This document shows, one piece after another, positions 37,720 through 47,430 of a DNA stretch of 64,000 nucleotides. Position 1 is the stretch's first letter; each line of letters opens with the position of its first letter. Both the position numbers and the translations under genes were made by a program. Source of the stretch: Acidovorax sp. KKS102. Its GTDB lineage: Bacteria; Pseudomonadota; Gammaproteobacteria; Burkholderiales; Burkholderiaceae_C. Under the pieces are notes generated by a model that made no database searches, was not told the origin of the DNA, and saw only the letters and a program-made list of their open reading frames with translations. The stretch covers positions 1,550,001-1,614,000 of the forward strand of contig NC_018708.1 of the NCBI RefSeq assembly GCF_000302535.1, in the 5' to 3' direction.

Positions 37720-38720
37720 ATGACGCTACCAAAGATGTAGCTACTGACGATGGTGCTGAGGGCGCCCCGGTGCAAAACGATCTGGACGCCATGCTGGCTG
37801 CTGCGGGCGCGCCTGCTGCAGTGCCTGGCCAGCGCTGCGGCGTGATCGCCATTGTGGGCAAGCCCAACGTGGGCAAGTCCACCCTGCTCAACGCCCTCGT
37901 GGGGCAGAAGATCAGCATCACCTCGCGCAAGGCGCAGACCACGCGCCACCGCATCACGGGCATTCGCACCCTGGACCAGACGCAATTCATTTTTGTGGAC
38001 ACCCCAGGCTTCCAGACCCGGCACGCCACCGCCCTCAACAAGTCGCTCAACAAGACCGTAATGGGCGCGATTGGAGACGTGGACCTTATTCTCTTTGTGG
38101 TCGAGGCTGGCAATTTCACCCTGGCCGACGCCAAGGTGCTGTCGCTGTTCAAACCGGGTATTCCCACGCTGCTGGTGGCCAACAAGCTGGACATGGTGCA
38201 TCGCCGTGCCGAGCTGGCACCCTGGCTCAAGAGCATGCAGGAGCGTCACCCGTTCGCCGAATTCGTGCCGATGTCGGCCAAGAACAAGGGTGACATCGAG
38301 CGCTTGTTCGGCATTTGCGCCAAATACCTGCCCGAGCAGCCCTGGTGGTATGGCGAGGATGAGCTGACCGACCGCAGCGAGAAGTTTCTGGCGTCCGAAA
38401 CCGTGCGCGAGAAGCTGTTCCGCTTTACCGGCGACGAGCTGCCCTACACGTCGACCGTGGTGATCGACAAGTTCGACGAGGAAAAGAGCAAGCAGCACAA
38501 GCGCCTGGTCAAGATCGCCGCCACCATCGTGGTGGAGCGCGAGAACCACAAGATGATGGTCATCGGCGACAAGGGCGAGCGCCTCAAGCGCATTGGCACT
38601 GAAGCCCGCCAAGAGCTGGAAAAGCTCATGGACGCCAAGGTGTTCCTGGAGCTGTGGGTTAAGGTCCGCTCCGGCTGGGCCGATGACGAAGCCCGGGTGC
38701 GCTCCTTCGGCTACGAGTGA
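37716..38720 (+). CDS. era: GTPase Era
   Basis: 334 aa from the ATG at 37716 that overlaps the rnc stop. The GTPase domain has '[23 protein letters not shown]' (G1/G2), 'DTPGFQ' (G3) and 'NKLDMV' (G4), followed by the C-terminal KH domain ('[40 protein letters not shown]'). About 40 extra acidic/Ala-rich residues precede G1 compared with E. coli Era. It binds 16S rRNA during 30S maturation. Confidence 0.96.
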   Translation: MNDATKDVATDDGAEGAPVQNDLDAMLAAAGAPAAVPGQRCGVIAIVGKPNVGKSTLLNALVGQKISITSRKAQTTRHRITGIRTLDQTQFIFVDTPGFQTRHATALNKSLNKTVMGAIGDVDLILFVVEAGNFTLADAKVLSLFKPGIPTLLVANKLDMVHRRAELAPWLKSMQERHPFAEFVPMSAKNKGDIERLFGICAKYLPEQPWWYGEDELTDRSEKFLASETVREKLFRFTGDELPYTSTVVIDKFDEEKSKQHKRLVKIAATIVVERENHKMMVIGDKGERLKRIGTEARQELEKLMDAKVFLELWVKVRSGWADDEARVRSFGYE

Positions 38721-38812
38721 ATCCCGAACGCTGACTTTCCCTTCCTCCTGCTCGCGCACACAGCAGCAGGCGTCACAGGCGATCCTTTCCCTCCCTCCAT
38801 CCCCGCAGCACC

Positions 38813-39577
38813 GTGGCCGTAGCCAAGCGCGTTTCCGATGAGCCTGCGTTCGTGCTGCACAGCTACGACTGGAGCGAGTCCAGCCTGATCCTGGAGGTCT
38901 TCTGCCGCCAGCAAGGGCGGACCGCTCTGGTGGCCAAAGGGGCCAAGAAGCCCAGCTCCAACTTCCGCCCGGTGCTGCTGCCGCTGCAGCCCTTGCTGGT
39001 GACCTACACGCTCACGGGCGATGGCCATGCGGACATTCACACGCTCAAGGGCGCGGAGTGGGTGGGCGGGCATGTGATGCCCACGGGGGATGCCCTGCTG
39101 TCAGGCATGTACCTCAACGAACTGCTGTTGCGCCTGCTGGCGCGTGCAGACCCGCACCCAGCCTTGTTCGATGCCTATGCGGGCGTGGTGCGCGTGTTGG
39201 CCAGCGAACATGGCGATGCGCTGGAGGCGGTGCTGCGCAGTTTTGAGCTGCTGCTTCTGCGCGAGATTGGCCTCTTGCCCGGCCTGGACGTGCAGACGAT
39301 GACCTTCGACCCCCTGGAGCCCAACGCCCGCTACACGCTGGTGCCCGAAGGCGGCTTGCGCGCTGCGTCCGCCGTAGACCGCGCAAGCCTGACAGGCAGC
39401 CAGTGGCGGGCCTTGCAGCGTGGCCTGGATGATGTGGCCAGCTACACCGCCACCTTGCGCGCGTGCGCCCCCGTGGCGACCGAACTCAAGCCGCAGCTGC
39501 GTGCCTTGCTGCAATACCATTGCGGTAGCCCGACGCTGCGCACCCGCCAGCTCATGATCGACTTGCAGGCCCTATGA
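38813..39577 (+). CDS. recO: DNA repair protein RecO
   Basis: 254 aa with a GTG start. The N-terminal OB fold has '[52 protein letters not shown]', and the helical C-terminal part includes '[28 protein letters not shown]' and '[18 protein letters not shown]'. It loads RecA with RecR in the RecF recombination pathway. A 92-bp gap separates it from era; the stop overlaps pdxJ (ATGA). Confidence 0.93.
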   Translation: MAVAKRVSDEPAFVLHSYDWSESSLILEVFCRQQGRTALVAKGAKKPSSNFRPVLLPLQPLLVTYTLTGDGHADIHTLKGAEWVGGHVMPTGDALLSGMYLNELLLRLLARADPHPALFDAYAGVVRVLASEHGDALEAVLRSFELLLLREIGLLPGLDVQTMTFDPLEPNARYTLVPEGGLRAASAVDRASLTGSQWRALQRGLDDVASYTATLRACAPVATELKPQLRALLQYHCGSPTLRTRQLMIDLQAL

Positions 39578-40356
39578 ACCCATCCTCCCGTTCCCTCCAG
39601 CGCACCGCCTTGTCCGTCAACGTCAACAAGGTGGCCCTGCTGCGCAACACGCGCCATCTGGGCATTCCCAGCGTCACCCGCGCGGCCGAGCTGTGCCTGA
39701 AAGCGGGGGCCCAGGGCATCACGGTGCACCCACGGCCCGACGAGCGTCACATCCGCAGCCAGGACGTGTTTGAGCTGGCAACGCTGATGAAGGCCTGGCC
39801 CGACCGTGAATACAACATCGAGGGCAACCCGTCGCAGAACCTGATGGACTTCATCCGCCAGGTGCGCCCCCACCAGGCCACGTTTGTCCCCGACAGCGAG
39901 GACCAGTTCACCAGCGACCACGGCTGGAGCTTTCCGCAAGATGCCGAGCGCCTGGCCCCCCTGGTGGCTGAATGCAAGGCGCTGGGGGTGCGCGTGAGTC
40001 TCTTCATGGACCCGGTGCCCGAGCAGATGGCCGCCGCCAAGGCGGTGGGCGCTGACCGGGTGGAGCTGTACACCGAGCCCTATGCAGCCGCCTGGGGCTC
40101 GCCGCAGCAGGCGGTGGAGCTGAAACGTTACGCTGCAGCCGCCCAAGCGGCGCTGGATGCAGGCTTGGGCGTGAACGCGGGCCATGACCTCAACCGTGAC
40201 AACCTGGCGGCCTTTGTGCGCGAAGTGCCGGGTGTGCTCGAGGTCTCGATCGGCCATGCGCTGATCGCCGATGCGCTGGAGCTGGGCTATACGGCCACCG
40301 TACAGGCCTACCTGGATTGCATCACCCAGGGGTTTGCGGTTGCTGGAGACTCCTGA
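39574..40356 (+). CDS. pdxJ: Pyridoxine 5'-phosphate synthase
   Basis: 260 aa TIM-barrel enzyme. '[17 protein letters not shown]' (N-terminal), '[22 protein letters not shown]', '[16 protein letters not shown]', '[32 protein letters not shown]' and '[13 protein letters not shown]' are PdxJ signatures. It condenses 1-deoxyxylulose 5-phosphate with 3-amino-1-hydroxyacetone phosphate in vitamin B6 synthesis. A dispersed repeat begins directly after its stop codon. Confidence 0.96.
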   Translation: MNPSSRSLQRTALSVNVNKVALLRNTRHLGIPSVTRAAELCLKAGAQGITVHPRPDERHIRSQDVFELATLMKAWPDREYNIEGNPSQNLMDFIRQVRPHQATFVPDSEDQFTSDHGWSFPQDAERLAPLVAECKALGVRVSLFMDPVPEQMAAAKAVGADRVELYTEPYAAAWGSPQQAVELKRYAAAAQAALDAGLGVNAGHDLNRDNLAAFVREVPGVLEVSIGHALIADALELGYTATVQAYLDCITQGFAVAGDS

Positions 40357-40413
40357 TTTGATAGCTGCAACCGCATATTGCACTAGCGCTTGCAGCCATT
40401 TTTGTTGAAATTC
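40357..40413. repeat. Dispersed intergenic repeat, copy 4 (pdxJ 3' end)
   Basis: TTTGATAGCTGCAACCGCAT, then GCACTAGCGCTTGCAGCC and TTTTTGTTGAAATTC. The last 15 bases match the end of copy 1 (TTTTTACTGAAATTC) closely. It fills the whole pdxJ-acpS gap. Confidence 0.7.
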
Positions 40414-40414
40414 T

Positions 40415-40822
40415 ATGATCTACGGCATCGGTACCGACATCTGCGACGTGCGCCGCATCGCGGCCGGCCTGGCCCGCCACGGCGACCGTTTTGCAGAAAA
40501 GGTGCTGGCCGAGGGCGAACTGGCTACTTGGCGTGAACGCAGCGCGCGCTGGCCCGACCGGGGCTTGCGCTACCTGGCCACCCGGTTCTCCGCCAAGGAG
40601 GCCTTCAGCAAGGCGATTGGCCTGGGCATGCGCATGCCTATGACCTGGCGCCACTGCGAGGTCGCCAAGCTGCGCAGCGGCCAGCCCGTCATCGTGCTGC
40701 ACGGCGCGCTCAAGGAATGGTTTGAGGCCCAGGGCCTGCAGGCGCACCTGAGCGTGACTGACGAGACCGACTACGCCGCCAGCTTCTGTGTGGTGGAGAA
40801 AATTCAAACCCAATCACCTTGA
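40415..40822 (+). CDS. acpS: Holo-[acyl-carrier-protein] synthase
   Basis: 135 aa. '[15 protein letters not shown]' supplies the magnesium-binding Asp, and '[18 protein letters not shown]' the second motif with the catalytic Glu/Lys. '[17 protein letters not shown]' ends the fold. It transfers 4'-phosphopantetheine from CoA to Ser37 of the ACP encoded at 27141. The repeat upstream leaves only one base before the ATG, so its ribosome site lies inside the repeat ('TTGAAATTCT'), which is a poor match. Confidence 0.95.
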   Translation: MIYGIGTDICDVRRIAAGLARHGDRFAEKVLAEGELATWRERSARWPDRGLRYLATRFSAKEAFSKAIGLGMRMPMTWRHCEVAKLRSGQPVIVLHGALKEWFEAQGLQAHLSVTDETDYAASFCVVEKIQTQSP

Positions 40823-40835
40823 AGCGCTGGATTGA

Positions 40836-40872
40836 TATGCGCTGATAGCTGTCCATTGAGTAGCAATTGCCC
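40836..40872. repeat. Degenerate dispersed repeat between acpS and nagZ
   Basis: GATATGCGCTGATAGCTGTC and GAGTAGCAATTGCC resemble a damaged copy of the family; weak similarity. Confidence 0.35.
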
Positions 40873-40885
40873 TTTGAAACCTTCC

Positions 40886-41977
40886 ATGACTGAACACGCA
40901 CCTCTGATCCTCGACGTCGCTGGTACCACCCTCAGCGCCGACGACCGCCGTCGCCTGGCGCACCCGCTCACGGGCGGCGTCATCCTGTTTGCCCGCAACT
41001 GGGAAAACCGCGCGCAGCTGCTGCAGCTCACCAGCAGCATCAAGGCCGTGCGCGACGACCTGCTGATCTGTGTGGACCACGAGGGCGGCCGCGTGCAGCG
41101 CTTTCGCACCGATGGTTTCACCCACCTGCCGCCCATGCGCGCGCTGGGCGAGATGTGGATGGACGATGGCAAGGGCGCCAAGGCCGTGCCCGGCAGCGGT
41201 GCCCTGCGCGCCACCAACGCAGCCACGGCGGCGGGCTATGTGCTGGGCGCGGAGCTGCGCGCCTGCGGCGTGGACTTCAGCTTTACACCGGTGCTGGACC
41301 TCGATTGGGGCGAAAGTGGTGTGATCGGCGACCGCTCCTTCCACCGCGACCCCCGGGTGGTGGCGCTGCTCGCCAAGAGCCTCATGCACGGCCTGCTGCA
41401 GGCCGGCATGGCCAATTGCGGCAAACACTTTCCGGGCCACGGTTTCGTCAAGGCGGATTCGCACACCGAGGTACCCGTAGACAAGCGCAGCCTCAAGGCC
41501 ATCCTGGCCGACGATGCAGCGCCGTACCCCTGGCTCAGCAGCACGCTCACCAGCGTGATGCCGGCCCACGTGATCTATCCCAAGGTCGACAGCCGCCCCG
41601 CCGGTTTTTCGCAGCGCTGGCTGCAAGACATCCTGCGCCGCCAGATGCGTTTTGACGGCGCCATCTTCAGCGACGACCTCAGCATGGAAGGGGCTCGCCG
41701 ACTGGACGGCCAGGTGGTCAGCTACACCGATGCCGCTGTGGCGGCGCTGGAGGCAGGTTGCGACCTGGTGCTGTTGTGCAACCAGAGCGTGGGGGATGGC
41801 AAGGCCGTGGACGAACTCATCGAAGGCCTGGAAAAGGCCCAGCAGCAAGGCCGCTGGCAGCCCAGTTTGGACAGCGAATCCCGCCGCCTGGCGCTGCTGC
41901 CCGAAACCCTGCCGCAGGCCTGGGACGAACTCATGTACCAGCCTGCTTACCTGCAGGCGCTCGACCTGTTGCCCTGA
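40886..41977 (+). CDS. nagZ: Beta-N-acetylhexosaminidase NagZ (GH3)
   Basis: 363 aa from the ATG at 40886 (MTEHAPLILDVAGTTL); an upstream ATG in frame lies inside the repeat. GH3 motifs: 'ICVDHEGGRVQRF', 'NCGKHFPGHGFVKADSHTEVPVD' (the flexible loop with the catalytic Asp-His pair of NagZ) and nucleophile Asp in 'IFSDDLSMEGAR'. It removes GlcNAc from muropeptides in the cytoplasm during cell-wall recycling. Last gene of the lepA operon. Confidence 0.95.
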   Translation: MTEHAPLILDVAGTTLSADDRRRLAHPLTGGVILFARNWENRAQLLQLTSSIKAVRDDLLICVDHEGGRVQRFRTDGFTHLPPMRALGEMWMDDGKGAKAVPGSGALRATNAATAAGYVLGAELRACGVDFSFTPVLDLDWGESGVIGDRSFHRDPRVVALLAKSLMHGLLQAGMANCGKHFPGHGFVKADSHTEVPVDKRSLKAILADDAAPYPWLSSTLTSVMPAHVIYPKVDSRPAGFSQRWLQDILRRQMRFDGAIFSDDLSMEGARRLDGQVVSYTDAAVAALEAGCDLVLLCNQSVGDGKAVDELIEGLEKAQQQGRWQPSLDSESRRLALLPETLPQAWDELMYQPAYLQALDLLP

Positions 41978-42037
41978 CCTGGTTGGTATTGAGGCGTTGG
42001 GTGCGGCGCTGTCCCGCGCGGCGCTGCCCCTTCACAG

Positions 42038-42206
42038 CTAGGAGCCTGTCGGACTTGGAGCGTCGATAGCGAGAATCGGCCCCAGCGAGGACAGTTTTTG
42101 CCGGATTTGCAGACCCATAGCCCAGCTATGGGGCAAAAAGACGGTAAAAAATGGACCGCTGCGGCCGATTTGCAGCCGACGACTTCCAAGTCCGACAGTC
42201 TCCTAG
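42038..42206. repeat. 169-bp long inverted-repeat (hairpin) element
   Basis: The ends are 23-bp inverted repeats with 21 matches: CTAGGAGCCTGTCGGACTTG (42038 on) against the complement of 42184-42206. Pairing continues imperfectly inward (ATCGGCC/GGCCGAT; a T-run region facing an A-run region) to a central hairpin CCCATAG-cccag-CTATGGG at 42114-42132. The exact symmetry centre is 42122-42123. The right end carries the TAG stop of the minus-strand MscS gene. It looks like a non-autonomous MITE/REP-type element. Confidence 0.8.
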
Positions 42207-42937
42207 GGCGTGTTGAAAGGCCCTGGCGTCACCGGCTTTGGTGCGGCCGGGGAGGCGTTGGCTACCGCATCCGCGGCGGTAGCCGGTGGTGTGGGTGGGG
42301 CAGGGGGCGGTGGCACCCCCTGAAACCGGCGCACCACGCGCTGGAACACCAGCGCATTCGGAATCTGCAGCCAAGCCACGTGGCCGGATGTTGCGCCGTG
42401 GTCTTCCAGTGTGGTGTAGAGCAGGTTGATGTCCACCACCCGTCCCTTGGCGCCCGGCTTTTCAGCAGTGTCCAGCACCTCGATGTAGTCGCCAATCTTG
42501 AAGGGCCGCACGGTGAAGATCAGCAGCGCGCAAAACAGGTTGGACAGCACGCTCCAGGCCGCGAAGAACGCTACCGCCCCCACCGTGGCAAACCCGGTGA
42601 ACGCAGTCCAGAGCACCGTGGCGGACACCCCCATGCGCTCCAGCACCAGCAGCAGCGCGCTGGCAATGATGATCCACCGGATGAGGCCGTTGATGGGCAC
42701 CACCAGCTCATTGGGCAGCTGGTAGTGCGCACTGGCGCGGCGTACCAAACGGCGCAGCGTGCGCTGCAGCAACCAGGCTGCGAACAGGATCAGCAGGATT
42801 TGCGAGCCGGGGATGATGACTTCGAGCCAGTCCTGCATCCACTCGGGCAGTCGGGTTTTCAGAACTTGCATGCGGGAGACGGCGGTACGGGCGTTGCGTT
42901 CGGTCGCGTCAAACGAGAAAAAGTGGAAGAAACTCAA
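42203..42937 (-). CDS. Mechanosensitive ion channel, MscS family
   Basis: 244 aa if started at the TTG at 42937, which overlaps the stop of the upstream cyclase gene by four bases; an ATG at 42871 is the alternative (222 aa). Three hydrophobic helices: 'SQILLILFAAWLLQRTLRRLV', 'LIRWIIIASALLLVLERMGV', and the pore helix region 'FATVGAVAFFAAWSVLSNLFCALLIFTVRPFKIGDYIEV'. It ends with a Pro/Ala-rich tail whose last residues run into the 169-bp hairpin element, which provides the stop codon. It would release solutes on osmotic downshock. Confidence 0.88.
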   Translation of the reverse strand: MSFFHFFSFDATERNARTAVSRMQVLKTRLPEWMQDWLEVIIPGSQILLILFAAWLLQRTLRRLVRRASAHYQLPNELVVPINGLIRWIIIASALLLVLERMGVSATVLWTAFTGFATVGAVAFFAAWSVLSNLFCALLIFTVRPFKIGDYIEVLDTAEKPGAKGRVVDINLLYTTLEDHGATSGHVAWLQIPNALVFQRVVRRFQGVPPPPAPPTPPATAADAVANASPAAPKPVTPGPFNTP

Positions 42938-43968
42938 TGGCGCAATTGCTCCAGGGTGTCCATCTGCATTTCAAAACTGAAAAAGCGGTTGCGGCCCTGC
43001 GCCTTGGCGGCATACAGCGCCTGATCGGCCCGCATGATCATGCTTTCGGCGTTGGTGCTGTCATCGGGCACGCAGGTGGTGATGCCGCCCGACAGGGTCA
43101 GCGTGTCGCCCAGCGGGGAGCCCGCGTGCGCAATGGCGCGCACCTTGAGCAACTGCCCCAGCGCGCGCGCAAACGTCATCGCGCCGGAGCGGGGCGTGTT
43201 GGGCAGGATGAGGGCGAATTCCTCGCCGCCATAGCGCGAGGCCACGTCACGGGGGCGTACGCAGACTTCGCGCAGCAGGCGGCCTACCTCTTTCAAACAG
43301 GCATCGCCTTGCACGTGGCCGCTGGCGTCGTTGAACAGCTTGAAGTGGTCCAGATCACACAGCATCAACGTGAGCGGCGTTCCGTCGCGTCGTGCGGCCA
43401 GGATCTCGTTGTGCAGGATGCGGTCGAACCCGCGGCGGTTAACGAGGCCGGTGAGGGCATCGATTTCCACCATCTCATTGAGCCGCTGGTTGGCAGCATG
43501 CAGCTCGGCCGACATCGACACCAGCCGTCGGCGCATGTCCAGCAGGCGCCGCATGGCACGCAGCTTGGCCATCAGCACGATGGGTTTGACCGGCTTGACC
43601 AGGTAGTCATCGCCGCCCACCTCGATGCCACGCCACACATCCAGTTCGTTGTCCAGGCCCGACAGAAAGATGATAGGTGTCCAGTCGCCGGCCTCGCTCT
43701 CGCGCATTTGCTGCGCCACCCAGTAGCCGTCCTGGCCTGGCAGCTTGATATCCAGCAGCACCAAGTCGGGTCGATGCGTTTTGAACAGATGCAGCGCGGC
43801 CTGGCCTTCAGGCGCTTCGAAGATGTCGGACACACCCGCCCGCCGCAGTTCGGCCACCAGCGCCGCGCGCACGGAGCCCTGGTCCTCGACCACCAGCACC
43901 GAAAAAGCATTGCCCGAGGGCAGGGGCTCGTTGGCAGGGTAGGGGGCGTTGCTGGAGCTGAAGGGCAC
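42934..43968 (-). CDS. Response regulator with GGDEF domain (diguanylate cyclase)
   Basis: 344 aa. The receiver domain has its phospho-acceptor at Asp73 (LVLLDIKLPG) and the switch Lys in 'DDYLVKPVKP'. A short coiled linker leads to the GGDEF domain with active signature 'RYGGEEFALILP'. An RxxD inhibitory site (RPRD) stands five residues before GGEEF, so product inhibition by c-di-GMP is expected. It synthesises c-di-GMP when phosphorylated. The gene is followed by, and overlaps, an MscS-type channel gene. No partner histidine kinase is in the window. Confidence 0.92.
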   Translation of the reverse strand: MPFSSSNAPYPANEPLPSGNAFSVLVVEDQGSVRAALVAELRRAGVSDIFEAPEGQAALHLFKTHRPDLVLLDIKLPGQDGYWVAQQMRESEAGDWTPIIFLSGLDNELDVWRGIEVGGDDYLVKPVKPIVLMAKLRAMRRLLDMRRRLVSMSAELHAANQRLNEMVEIDALTGLVNRRGFDRILHNEILAARRDGTPLTLMLCDLDHFKLFNDASGHVQGDACLKEVGRLLREVCVRPRDVASRYGGEEFALILPNTPRSGAMTFARALGQLLKVRAIAHAGSPLGDTLTLSGGITTCVPDDSTNAESMIMRADQALYAAKAQGRNRFFSFEMQMDTLEQLRH

Positions 43969-44031
43969 GGTATGTCTCCTTGGTGCCGGGGGCGAGGACG
44001 GTCAAGACCGCCCCCAGGGCAAGTCCAGGCC

Positions 44032-45576
44032 TCAGGACTCGCGGCGCAGCGCAGGGAACAGGATCACGTCGCGAATGCTGGGGCTGTCTGTCAGCAGCAT
44101 CATGAGGCGGTCAATGCCGATGCCGCAACCCCCCGTCGGTGGCATGCCGTATTCCAGTGCGCGCACGAAGTCGTGGTCGTAGAACATGGCCTCGTCGTCG
44201 CCGCTGTCCTTGGCCGCCACCTGGGCGTGGAAGCGCGCGGCCTGGTCTTCGGCGTCGTTCAGCTCGCTGAAGCCGTTACCGAACTCGCGGCCCGTGATGT
44301 ACAGCTCAAAGCGCTCGGTCACCTCGGGGCGGTTGTCATTGGCACGTGCCAGCGGCGAGATCTCGGTCGGGTGCTCCATGATGAAGGTGGGCTGCCACAG
44401 CTTGTCTTCCACCGTTTCTTCAAAGTACAGCACCTGCAGGCTGGCCAGGGTTCGGGTGGAGAGCTTGTCCTTCTCTTCCGTCATGCCCAGCTTTTTCAGC
44501 GCGCTGATGAGCCAGGCGGCATCGTCCACATGGGCACCCGCTTCGGTGTGCTGGAAGATGGCTTCACGGATCGTCAGGCGGGCAAACGGCTGGGACAGGT
44601 CCACCGCGCGGCCCTGGTACGTCATCTGCAGCGAGCCCGTGGCCTTGAGCGCCACCTCGCGGATCAGCGTCTCCGTGAAGTCCATCAGGTCCAGGTAGTT
44701 CCAGTACGCCGCGTAGAACTCCATCATGGTGAACTCGGGGTTGTGGCGCACCGAGATGCCTTCGTTGCGGTAGCTGCGGTTGATCTCGAACACGCGCTCG
44801 AAGCCGCCCACGATCAGGCGCTTCAGGTACAGCTCGGGCGCGATGCGCAGGTACATCTCCTGCTCCAAAGCATTGTGGTGCGTCACGAACGGCTTGGCAT
44901 TGGCACCGCCCGGGATGGGGTGCAGCATGGGCGTTTCGACTTCGAGGAAGCCGTGGCTCACCATGAACTCGCGCAGGCCGCTTACGGCCTTGCTGCGGGC
45001 CACGAAGCGCTTGCGGGCCTGCTCATCGGTGATCAGGTCCACATAGCGCTGGCGGTACTTCTGCTCCTGGTCGGCCATGCCGTGAAACTTGTCGGGCAGC
45101 GGGCGCAGGCTCTTGGTCAGCAGGCGCAGGCTGGTCACCTTGACCGACAGCTCGCCAGTCTTTGTATTCATCAGCGTGCCCTCGGCGCCCAGGATGTCGC
45201 CCAAGTCCCAGTGCTTGAAGGCCGCATACAGATCCTCGCCCACGGCGTCGCGGGTCACATACAGCTGGATGCGGCCACCCACCTCGCCCAGCGAGCCGTC
45301 CTGGATGGTGGCAAAGCTGGCCTTGCCCATCACGCGCTTGAGCATCATGCGGCCAGCCACGGAAACGTTCACCGGCGTGGCTTCCAGCGACTCGTTGGTG
45401 GCCGCGCTGTGTTCCAGGTGCAACTGCGCCGCCTTGTGGGCGGGCTTGAAGTTGTTGGGGAAAGCAACGCTACCGCCGTTGGCCTGGGCTTCGCGCAGAG
45501 CGCGGAGCTTTTCGCGGCGCTCGGCGATGAGCTGGTTGTCGTCCTGGGGTGCGGGGGCGTGGATTTGGTCTGACAT
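44032..45576 (-). CDS. lysS: Lysyl-tRNA synthetase (class II)
   Basis: 514 aa. An N-terminal OB-fold anticodon-binding domain (about residues 75-180, '[25 protein letters not shown]') precedes the class II catalytic core: motif 1 '[21 protein letters not shown]', motif 2 '[33 protein letters not shown]', motif 3 '[26 protein letters not shown]'. It charges tRNA-Lys. It lies just downstream of the polysaccharide cluster on the same strand with a 64-bp gap; an essential gene next to a variable cluster is a usual anchor point. Confidence 0.97.
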   Translation of the reverse strand: MSDQIHAPAPQDDNQLIAERREKLRALREAQANGGSVAFPNNFKPAHKAAQLHLEHSAATNESLEATPVNVSVAGRMMLKRVMGKASFATIQDGSLGEVGGRIQLYVTRDAVGEDLYAAFKHWDLGDILGAEGTLMNTKTGELSVKVTSLRLLTKSLRPLPDKFHGMADQEQKYRQRYVDLITDEQARKRFVARSKAVSGLREFMVSHGFLEVETPMLHPIPGGANAKPFVTHHNALEQEMYLRIAPELYLKRLIVGGFERVFEINRSYRNEGISVRHNPEFTMMEFYAAYWNYLDLMDFTETLIREVALKATGSLQMTYQGRAVDLSQPFARLTIREAIFQHTEAGAHVDDAAWLISALKKLGMTEEKDKLSTRTLASLQVLYFEETVEDKLWQPTFIMEHPTEISPLARANDNRPEVTERFELYITGREFGNGFSELNDAEDQAARFHAQVAAKDSGDDEAMFYDHDFVRALEYGMPPTGGCGIGIDRLMMLLTDSPSIRDVILFPALRRES

Positions 45577-45640
45577 AGGTACCGTCGGTGCGGAGCTTGG
45601 AGTGGAGGGCTGCGTTCAGCCGAACCGTTGATTTTATCGG

Positions 45641-46273
45641 TTACGCACTGCCTGAAGGTCCTCGGCCCCCGGACGGGTGGTAGCCCCAAAGCGCGGATAT
45701 GGTTCTGGCGATGATTTTCAGATCCGCCCACAGCGTGTGCGAGCGGGCGTACTGCGCCGCGTAGCGCAACTTGACGGGGAGAATCTCTTCGACATACGTG
45801 CGCTCGGGGTCGCTGCTTTGGCCCAGCAAAGTGCTTTCGTCGCGGAATTCGATGGATGCGTGGTCTGTGATGCCCGGACGCACACTGAGTATCAGCTCCC
45901 TCAGGTCACTGGGGTAAAGCGCGACATAGTGAGGCACTTCAGGCCGTGGTCCGACGAGGCTCATCTGGCCCAGCAGCACATTCACCAGCTGAGGCAGTTC
46001 ATCTGCTTTGGTACGCCGTAGCCAGTTACCTGCGCGCGTAATGCGGGCGTCTGCACCGATCGTAATGGCGGGGCCATGAGCCGCTGCACGCTGGTGCATG
46101 GTGCGGAACTTGTAGATGTGAAACAGCTTGCCTGCGCGTCCTACGCGCTGTTGGCGAAAGAGCGCAGGGCCGGGTGAGTCGCAAACCACCCAGAGCGCCA
46201 CGGCCAGCAGCAAAGGCGTGAGCAATACCAGCCCAAGCGCAGCAAATACCAGGTCGAACAACCGTTTGGGCAT
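45641..46273 (-). CDS. Bacterial sugar transferase (initiating phosphoglycosyl transferase)
   Basis: 210 aa, the short PglC/WbaP-catalytic type. One N-terminal hydrophobic helix ('RLFDLVFAALGLVLLTPLLLAVALWVV') with the conserved 'GPALFRQQRVGRAGKLFHIYKFRTM', then 'RITRAGNWLRRTKADELPQLVNVLLGQMSLVGPRPEVPHYV'. It transfers a sugar 1-phosphate from a UDP-sugar onto undecaprenyl phosphate to begin repeat-unit assembly. It begins 2 bp after the stop of the DegT aminotransferase gene, a pairing seen when the initiating sugar is an amino-sugar. Confidence 0.92.
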   Translation of the reverse strand: MPKRLFDLVFAALGLVLLTPLLLAVALWVVCDSPGPALFRQQRVGRAGKLFHIYKFRTMHQRAAAHGPAITIGADARITRAGNWLRRTKADELPQLVNVLLGQMSLVGPRPEVPHYVALYPSDLRELILSVRPGITDHASIEFRDESTLLGQSSDPERTYVEEILPVKLRYAAQYARSHTLWADLKIIARTISALWGYHPSGGRGPSGSA

Positions 46274-46275
46274 GG

Positions 46276-47430
46276 TCAGCCCAGCACCTCGTGCAACGCT
46301 GCAATCACACGCTCCTGGTCGTTATCGCTCATGGCGGTGAACAGTGGGATGCTGATCATCGCTTGGTAGGCTGCATCGGCCACAGGAAACATCGTGGGGG
46401 TCAGCTGATACCGGTCGCGCCAGTACGGGTGTCGGTGCAGGGGGACATAGTGCACACTGGTACCGATCCCCCGATCCGACAGTGCCTGGATGACCTCGTC
46501 GCGCCCCAGCGGTGCATCGGCTCTCAGCCGGATGACGTACAGGTGCCAGGCATGGGTGTCGCCGTGTGGCGCGCTGGCGGGCAAGGTCAGCGGTAGTTGT
46601 GCGAGCTGTTCGTGATACCGGTGGGCGAGGGTCTGACGCCGTAGCAAGAATTGCGGCAACCTCGCCAGCTGCTTGACGCCCATGGCGGCGGCTACGTCCG
46701 TCATGTTGTACTTGAAGCCTGGCGCTACGACCTCGTAGTACCACGCCGGGGTTTTGGAAGTGAAACGGTCAAACGCATCGCGGTTCATGCCGTGCAGGCG
46801 CATCACGCGCATGCGCTGCGCCAGGGCTGCGTCGCGCGTTACGGCCATGCCGCCTTCTCCAGTGGTGATGGTCTTGTTGGCGTAGAAGCTGAACACCGTC
46901 ACGTCAGACTGCAACTGCCCCACCAGCGCGCCGCGCCACGTGGTGGGCAGCGCATGGGCTGCGTCTTCCACCACCTTCAGGCCATGCTCTTGGGCAATGG
47001 ACAGGATCGCGTCCATGTCGCATGCCAGGCCGCCGTAATGCACAGGCATGATGGCTTTGGTGCGGGGCGTGATGGCGGCGCGGATCTTTTTCGGGTCGAT
47101 GTTCAGTGTCAACGGATCCACGTCCACCAGCACTGCATCGGCCCCCAGGTAACGTACCACCTCCACCGTGGCGGTGAAGGTGAGCGTAGGCGCAATTACT
47201 TCGTCCCCCGGGCCGATGCCCAGTGCCTCCAGTGCCAGGTGCAGTCCGGCCGTGGCCGAATTCACCGCTACACCTTGCAGCCCACCACCCAGGTAGTCCA
47301 CAAAGTTCTGCTCAAACTGGCGTGTGACGGGGCCGGTGGTGACCCAGCCGGAGCGCATGGCCTCGGTTACGGCGGCGATCTCGGCGTCGCCGATGTCGGG
47401 GCGGGCGAAGGGGATTAATGGGGGAGTCAT
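46276..47430 (-). CDS. DegT/DnrJ/EryC1 sugar aminotransferase
   Basis: 384 aa from the ATG at 47430, which overlaps the preceding methyltransferase stop; the longer open frame is spurious. Fold type I PLP enzyme: '[16 protein letters not shown]', '[33 protein letters not shown]', '[13 protein letters not shown]' and PLP-lysine Lys186 in '[15 protein letters not shown]'. Similar to ArnB/PglE/PseC-type enzymes that aminate UDP-4-keto-sugars. No 4,6-dehydratase gene is visible in the window, so the keto-sugar must be made by an enzyme encoded elsewhere. Confidence 0.9.
   Translation of the reverse strand: MTPPLIPFARPDIGDAEIAAVTEAMRSGWVTTGPVTRQFEQNFVDYLGGGLQGVAVNSATAGLHLALEALGIGPGDEVIAPTLTFTATVEVVRYLGADAVLVDVDPLTLNIDPKKIRAAITPRTKAIMPVHYGGLACDMDAILSIAQEHGLKVVEDAAHALPTTWRGALVGQLQSDVTVFSFYANKTITTGEGGMAVTRDAALAQRMRVMRLHGMNRDAFDRFTSKTPAWYYEVVAPGFKYNMTDVAAAMGVKQLARLPQFLLRRQTLAHRYHEQLAQLPLTLPASAPHGDTHAWHLYVIRLRADAPLGRDEVIQALSDRGIGTSVHYVPLHRHPYWRDRYQLTPTMFPVADAAYQAMISIPLFTAMSDNDQERVIAALHEVLG

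Noticed and set aside
43985..44020. GC-rich hairpin between lysS and the GGDEF gene as a terminator
   Set aside because: A stable stem (GGGGGCG/CGCCCCC region) is present but there is no T run on the minus strand; not enough for a Rho-independent terminator.
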